A stretch of 64,000 bases of DNA from Verrucomicrobiaceae bacterium. Its GTDB lineage: Bacteria; Verrucomicrobiota; Verrucomicrobiia; Verrucomicrobiales; Verrucomicrobiaceae. A program made the translations under genes and the position numbers. Where the stretch lies: positions 1-64,000 of the forward strand of contig JAIBCL010000020.1 in assembly GCA_019694165.1 (NCBI GenBank), written 5' to 3'. Positions 59,413-64,000 of this stretch are shown here, one piece after another. The notes under the pieces were generated by a model. That model saw only the letters and a program-made list of their open reading frames with translations, was not told the DNA's origin and did not search any database. Numbering within the stretch: the first letter of the stretch is position 1; each line of letters opens with the position of its first letter.

Positions 59413-61881
59413 TTACCACGCTTTCCTCAGCTCCTTCCCGCCCACGCGCTCGTGCGGCAGCCAGAGGATGCCGGTGGCGGCGGGCTGGATGTTTTTCTTC
59501 ACAGGCGTGAGCTTGACGGTTTCCAGCGCCATCGTGGCGGGGTCGTATTGATCGCGGATCTTTTGCGTTGCGTCGGCGATCTCCTTTTCCATCGCGTCCA
59601 TGTCGGCCTTGAGCCGCTCGACGTCTTGTTCCGCCGTCGCCGCATCCTGGGATTCCTTCATGGCGCGTGACACGCTCGTGACGGATGAGCCGCGCATCAG
59701 CGTGCTCGCTGCCCCGAGGCCGCTCTTTCGGCCGAGCAGCGCGCCGAGAATGCTGCTGCCGACTTGCACGGCAGTGGCGATCTTTGCGCTCGTCGCCTGA
59801 GCTTTCTGCTGCTCGACCTTTGCCAAGGCCTTGGCGGCCTTGTCTTCGAGATCTTTCTGCTTCTTTGCGTACTTTGCGCGCAGTTCGTCGAGCATCTTGT
59901 CACGAATCTCACGTGCGGTCTGCGCGATGCGCACGCGGAAGTCGCCTGCGCTTTCGCCGGGGTTTGAGAAACTCTCAAGCACCGGGCTGCTGCTGACTTC
60001 GAGCGTGTGATTCGAATAGACCCAGTCAACGAAATCCTTCTCGATGCTGTTGTAGGTCTGCGACTTCATCGCCGCGCCGGGCAAGTCGCCAAACTCCGCG
60101 CCTTCGTCGGCTTCGCGAGCGAGTTTCGACAAATCGATGTCGCGCGGGATGTCGTAGAACTTGTCCCAGTTCACCTTCTGCTGCTCTTCGTCGATCTCGT
60201 TCACGAGCGTGACCGATGCGCGGCCGGTGATCTTCCGTTTCGCGTCGTCGTAGTTCACCGTCGCCGAGCGGATGAGCGCGGGCATGAAGCAGAGTCGATC
60301 AGCGGAGACGGCTTCCTTGCAAGGCATGAAGTACTCTTCCACGCCGTCGGGAAGCTTCGGCTTCACCGTGTTGCGCGGCGCGGCGCTCTCGCGTTGCGGC
60401 GGAAGGAAGCCGGAGTCCTCACCACCCGCGTCGGCAGCGGCAGCGCAGGCCGATTTGCGAAGCGGATCCATGAGCTTCTTCACCTGCGCTTTGGCGAGCG
60501 GGCCGCTGAGGTAGCTGAGTATCCAGCGCACCTGGAACACGACGGGATGATCCTCATGCACGTTGTTCATGAGGAAAATGCGATTCCCGAGCGCCGAGAG
60601 CATGTTCTCCATCTGGCCACGATCAAACTTCGCGCCCGCGCTGCCGGCGGCGCCTTCGAGGCCATCGAGCACGCGCGCTTTGTCGCGCTCAGTCTGCAGG
60701 CGGCCGAGGAACCATGTGCCGATGTTCGAGAGCGCCTTGTAATCGAGATCGACCGGATTCTGCGTGCCGAGCAGGATGCCGAGGCCGAAGGCGCGCGCCT
60801 GCTTCAGCAGGATCATCATCGGCTTTTTCGACGGCGGATTCGCGGTCGGCGGCAGATAGCCGAAGATTTCATCCATGTAGAAGAGAGCGCGCAGGCTCGT
60901 CGTGCCCTGCTGCGCGCGCATCCAGCCGAGAAGCTGGTTCATGAGCAGCGACACGAAGAACATGCGCTCGTTGTCATTGAGATGCGCGATGTTGAAGATG
61001 GTCACGCGCGGCTTGCCGTCCGCCGTGTAATACATGCGCTGGATGTTCAGCGGCTCGCCCTCGAGCCACGCGCTGAAGCCGGGCGATGCGAGCAAATTGT
61101 TCAGCTTCATCGCGATGTCGTTCCGCTGCTTCTCCGGGCAGAAGGTGTCGATATCGACGACGCCGATCTTGCGGATCGGCGGCTGCTGGATGTGGCGCAC
61201 GAGATTCTCGAGCGACAAATTTTGGCCCTTCTTCCAGCAGTAGCTCACGATGTTCGAGAGCAGGATGTGCTCCGGCGATTGCACGGGATCCGCGTTCACG
61301 CCCATGAGGCCGAGCATCGACGACACGGTGCTGTCGATGCGATCCGCGAGCGTCTCCGCGTCATCCATCACCTCCGGCGGCGGACAATCGAGCGAGCTGA
61401 GGATCGACACCGACAATCCCGCGCTGCTGCCCGGCGTGTAGATCGCCATGTCCACCGTCTCGCGCAGCTTCTTGATGCGGTCCGCGCTCTGGCCCCACTC
61501 GCTGAGACCCTTCTGCCACAGCGCCGCCTGTGCCGCCGAGAAATCATCCACGCTCTGCCCCTTGCGCCGTGCGTCGTCTTCATTCACCCAAGGTTTGAAC
61601 TCGCCCGCGCTGAGATTCGGGAACTGCAGGAGAAAATTGCCAATGTCGCCCTTTGGATCGATCGCGATCACCGGGATGCCGTCGATGGCTGCTTCCTCGA
61701 GCAGCGCGAGGCAGAGGCCCGTCTTCCCCGATCCCGTCATGCCGAGCACCACGCCATGCGTGACGAGGTCCTTCGAGTCGTACAGCACGAGGCCGTCTCC
61801 CGTTTGTTTTTTGGCGATGTCGTAATCGCGACCGAGGTAAAAGGTGCCGAGCTTCTCGTATTGATCCGGTGTGATGGCCAT
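59413..61881 (-). CDS. HerA/VirB4-like ATPase (DUF853-type)
   Basis: This 822-residue P-loop ATPase has Walker A GMTGSGKTG at 47-55 and Walker B-like LRALFYMDEIFGYLPPT near 323. QARAFGLGILLGTQNPVDLDY near 355 and WFLGRLQTERDKARVL near 382 match bacterial HerA-like helicases/translocases. The C-terminal third includes a Lys/Glu-rich coiled coil (about 665-720), a short glycine-rich hydrophobic piece (SSILGALLGRKSG) and a second coiled coil. No NurA nuclease gene is adjacent, so its job cannot be assigned; cargo or DNA pumping is possible. Confidence 0.85.
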   Translation of the reverse strand: MAITPDQYEKLGTFYLGRDYDIAKKQTGDGLVLYDSKDLVTHGVVLGMTGSGKTGLCLALLEEAAIDGIPVIAIDPKGDIGNFLLQFPNLSAGEFKPWVNEDDARRKGQSVDDFSAAQAALWQKGLSEWGQSADRIKKLRETVDMAIYTPGSSAGLSVSILSSLDCPPPEVMDDAETLADRIDSTVSSMLGLMGVNADPVQSPEHILLSNIVSYCWKKGQNLSLENLVRHIQQPPIRKIGVVDIDTFCPEKQRNDIAMKLNNLLASPGFSAWLEGEPLNIQRMYYTADGKPRVTIFNIAHLNDNERMFFVSLLMNQLLGWMRAQQGTTSLRALFYMDEIFGYLPPTANPPSKKPMMILLKQARAFGLGILLGTQNPVDLDYKALSNIGTWFLGRLQTERDKARVLDGLEGAAGSAGAKFDRGQMENMLSALGNRIFLMNNVHEDHPVVFQVRWILSYLSGPLAKAQVKKLMDPLRKSACAAAADAGGEDSGFLPPQRESAAPRNTVKPKLPDGVEEYFMPCKEAVSADRLCFMPALIRSATVNYDDAKRKITGRASVTLVNEIDEEQQKVNWDKFYDIPRDIDLSKLAREADEGAEFGDLPGAAMKSQTYNSIEKDFVDWVYSNHTLEVSSSPVLESFSNPGESAGDFRVRIAQTAREIRDKMLDELRAKYAKKQKDLEDKAAKALAKVEQQKAQATSAKIATAVQVGSSILGALLGRKSGLGAASTLMRGSSVTSVSRAMKESQDAATAEQDVERLKADMDAMEKEIADATQKIRDQYDPATMALETVKLTPVKKNIQPAATGILWLPHERVGGKELRKAW

Positions 61882-62143
61882 GATGGTGGATGGTGGTGGT
61901 GTGGGTGAGAGCTGCGTTAGTTATTCCGACGCGCCGCGCGTTCACAAGGCAAAAATGAAATGGCGGACAGGTGGATGAGACGCGCTTGGTCCCTCGCTGG
62001 TCGAAAAGTGAACAAGTTTGCAGTTTCTTGAAAGCAGAAGAATGATCGGAAGAATACAGCGCCATTCCTTTTCCTCCATTCGTCCGCCTGTCGGCTCCGG
62101 ATTCGCCGGGTTGGAGTCAGGAGCGGCCGGTGTTCACAAGGCG

Positions 62144-62356
62144 AGGAACCTGCTGCGCCAGCCGCTGCTCGAGCGCGCCATCGGCGTGATTTACCGGCCC
62201 GAGACTGAGCGGCTCAGCCACTATTTCCACACGCGGCTGGCGGAGCAGTTCGACGCCGTGATTCACTTCGACGAGACGCGCGCCGTCGAGCCGCTGGAGC
62301 GCACCTCGCGCTGGGAGGCGGGCGAGGCACCGGAGACATTCCCTTTGGGATTCTGA
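62144..62356 (+). pseudogene. C-terminal remnant of an erythromycin-esterase-like gene
   Basis: The frame encodes [20 protein letters not shown], then [20 protein letters not shown] and [20 protein letters not shown] to a TGA at 62356. This is the conserved end of the erythromycin esterase family (several hundred residues when complete). The catalytic N-terminal part is missing and no start is present. The last 94 bp overlap the tail of the opposing histidine kinase gene. Confidence 0.75.
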
Positions 62357-64000
62357 GGCGGCAGGGGCAGGGAGCACACCACCTCGGTGCCGCCGCCTTT
62401 CCTGGCGCGCACCTCCAGCGTGCCGCCGATGATGTCCGCGCGGTAGCGCATGATGCGCAGGCCCATGCCGCCGTGCCGGTCGTTGGCAGGGTCGAAGCCG
62501 GAGCCATCGTCCGTGATGGCGAGTGTGAGCTTTCCGTCCCGCGCCGTGAGCTTGATCTCGACGTGTGATGCCTTGCCGTGCTTCATGGCATTGGTCACGG
62601 ACTCCTGGGCGATTCGGTGGAGGTTTGCCGCCACCGGACCGTCAAACGCGAACCCACGCCCGCTGCACCTGAAGCGGCAGGGCACGCCGAAGATTTCCCG
62701 CGTCTTCTGTGCGAGGTCGCCGAGCGCCGCCGGCAGCCCGCCGGCCTCGACGCCCAGCGGATGCAGGCCGCGCGCGAGGGTGCGTGTGAGGGTGAGCGCG
62801 CGGCCCAGCGTGGTGGATATGGACTCGGCATTGCCGGCCTCCGGTGACGCCTGGGAGCGCAGGCTTCCGGCCAGTGCGCCGCTCATCAGCCAGGCGCCGG
62901 CGATCTGCTGGCCCAGGTCGTCGTGCAGGTCCTGGCCGATGCGCTGACGTTCGAGATCGCTGATGGAGAGTATCTCTTGCTCGAGCCGGCGGCGTCCGGC
63001 CATTTCGTGTCGCAGGTGCTCATTGGCCTCCTGCAATGCGACGGTGCGCTCATGGACGCGATGCTCCAGCTCCTCGTTCAGCCGGCGGATGGCCTGCTCG
63101 GCCCTCTTGCGCGCGGTGACGTCCCGCACGACGGCGCACACCAGCCGTCCTGTCACCGTCTCCAGCGGGCTGAGGCTGATGTCGGCGGGGAACTCGCTGC
63201 CGTCCTTGCGCAGTGCGCGCAGTTCGCGGCCTTTTCCCATGTGGCGGGTGGCGGGCCGGGCCGTGAACTTCCGCCGTTCGGCGCTGTGAGCCTTGTGGAG
63301 GCCTGCGGGCACGAGTTTTTCCACCTTCGCGCCGATCAACTCGTCCCGCCTGAAACCGAAAAGCCTCTCGGCCTGAGCGTTCACGATGCGGATGATGCCG
63401 CGTTGATCGACAATCACCATCGCGTCGGGCGCCGACTCGACCACGGTGCGGAAGCGTTCCTCCGCGAGCTTCACGGCCGTGATGTTCACATGCGCCACCA
63501 CCATGCGACGGTCGCCCAACCCCCTGAAGGGGCTGACGTAGCCGGCGAACCACCGCTTCTCCGTCGGCGAGTGGCAGTCGTACTCCATCGAGAAGGCCTT
63601 CCGCTGTCCGGCGGCCACGGCGCGGACTCCGGCGGCGAAGCGCGCGGCGTCTTCCTTGCCCAGTCCATGCACATGATCGCATACGTCGAGATAGTTCACG
63701 CCGGGGGTCGTCTCGTGCTGCTTGTCGCCATTCGATCTGGCAAAGCGACGCCACGCCTGGTTCGTGTCGAGGATTGTGCCGTCGGCATCCAGCACGCACA
63801 CGATGGCCGGGATGGCCTCCACCGTGGCACGCGCGAGGAGTTGTGACTGGCGCAGTTCTTCCTCGGCCTGCTTGCGGTCGGAGATGTCAAAGACGGTGCC
63901 GATCATGTGAAGCGGGCGCCCTTTGCGATCACGCACCACGCGGAAGGACTCCGCCAGCCAGTGATAGGAGCCATCCTTGCAGCGGAAGCGATACTCCAGC
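62263..64000 (-). CDS. Multi-PAS sensor histidine kinase of the NarL type (5' end outside the window)
   Basis: The visible 579 residues hold a partial first PAS ([20 protein letters not shown]) with PAC ([16 protein letters not shown]). A second PAS follows ([20 protein letters not shown]), then a third ([20 protein letters not shown] with its PAC), a coiled coil, and a HisKA_3 dimerisation helix with the phospho-histidine in [15 protein letters not shown]. The ATPase domain has [10 protein letters not shown] (N box) and DDGSGFDP (G1). It is soluble as far as seen. The last ~28 residues after SLPLPPQ read antisense to the esterase remnant and are not conserved. No response regulator is in view. 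Confidence 0.92.
   Translation of the reverse strand, partial: LEYRFRCKDGSYHWLAESFRVVRDRKGRPLHMIGTVFDISDRKQAEEELRQSQLLARATVEAIPAIVCVLDADGTILDTNQAWRRFARSNGDKQHETTPGVNYLDVCDHVHGLGKEDAARFAAGVRAVAAGQRKAFSMEYDCHSPTEKRWFAGYVSPFRGLGDRRMVVAHVNITAVKLAEERFRTVVESAPDAMVIVDQRGIIRIVNAQAERLFGFRRDELIGAKVEKLVPAGLHKAHSAERRKFTARPATRHMGKGRELRALRKDGSEFPADISLSPLETVTGRLVCAVVRDVTARKRAEQAIRRLNEELEHRVHERTVALQEANEHLRHEMAGRRRLEQEILSISDLERQRIGQDLHDDLGQQIAGAWLMSGALAGSLRSQASPEAGNAESISTTLGRALTLTRTLARGLHPLGVEAGGLPAALGDLAQKTREIFGVPCRFRCSGRGFAFDGPVAANLHRIAQESVTNAMKHGKASHVEIKLTARDGKLTLAITDDGSGFDPANDRHGGMGLRIMRYRADIIGGTLEVRARKGGGTEVVCSLPLPPQNPKGNVSGASPASQREVRSSGSTARVSSK

Noticed and set aside
60007-61908. 633-codon plus-strand frame opposite the HerA-like ATPase
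   Set aside because: It is Arg/His/Glu/Ala-rich shadow sequence; the minus frame carries Walker A and B.

Overview
The window is high-GC bacterial DNA that reads as a Verrucomicrobia-type chromosome, or a close relative in the Planctomycetes-Verrucomicrobia group. The evidence is gene content rather than any marker gene: a DUF1549/DUF1553 protein, a DUF1501 protein, several secreted formylglycine sulfatases, neutral-ceramidase-like proteins, an ECF sigma factor followed by a Ser/Thr kinase with a C-terminal SUMF1 domain, and long REP-associated transposases. No rRNA, tRNA or CRISPR array was recognised. Taxonomy is inference.

Layout. 1-3150: a mobile and repeat-rich islet. It holds the N-terminus of an IS3-type transposase, two facing IS ends, one intact RAYT transposase flanked by inverted REP-like repeats, an exact 164-bp duplication of the RAYT 5' end, a frameshifted second RAYT, and a lower-GC insert with two unrecognised short genes. 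3152-5472: an amino-acid-type adenylating ligase translationally coupled to a carrier-protein/GNAT fusion. 5608-9068: rodZ-like, a TPR-like membrane protein, purE, pyrR, pyrB. 9144-19010: DUF1501 protein, purH, DUF3298-like protein, Uma2 nuclease, pdxJ-acpS, ceramidase-like protein, transketolase. 19124-28271 (minus strand): M15 peptidase with a broken HNH gene and a small partner; an operon of ceramidase-like protein, beta-helix/subtilase fusion and MFS transporter; and a DUF1549/DUF1553 protein carrying an in-frame palindromic insertion.

28391-35125 (plus): MoaD-like protein with a BNR-repeat protein, a 3-hydroxyisobutyrate-dehydrogenase-type enzyme with an MFS transporter, accB-accC, and a secreted amidohydrolase. 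35162-37336 (minus): ppk1. 37607-45514 (plus): a tightly packed acyl-catabolism operon (patatin lipase, PaaK-like ligase, thiolase, FadB-like, acyl-CoA dehydrogenase). 45565-49573 (minus): two sulfatases and queD. 49730-51419 (plus): NnrS-like protein and a truncated haemoglobin, probably for nitric oxide handling. 51506-55977: a secreted repeat protein divergent from the ECF sigma/kinase pair. 55995-61881 (minus): AlgJ-like and AlgI-like acetylation pair and a HerA-like ATPase. 62144-64000: the 3' remnant of an erythromycin-esterase-like gene overlapped by the tail of a PAS histidine kinase that runs off the window.

How the genes fit together: housekeeping nucleotide, cofactor and lipid genes (purE, pyrRB, purH, pdxJ, acpS, tkt, accBC) alternate with secreted degradative genes typical of polysaccharide- and sulfate-ester-degrading bacteria. 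Many gaps carry small palindromic repeats, at least one of which supplies a stop codon and another of which sits inside a reading frame. The most promising uncharacterised systems are the ligase plus carrier-GNAT pair, the MoaD-like plus BNR pair, the ceramidase/beta-helix-subtilase/MFS operon, and the patatin-led acyl operon.
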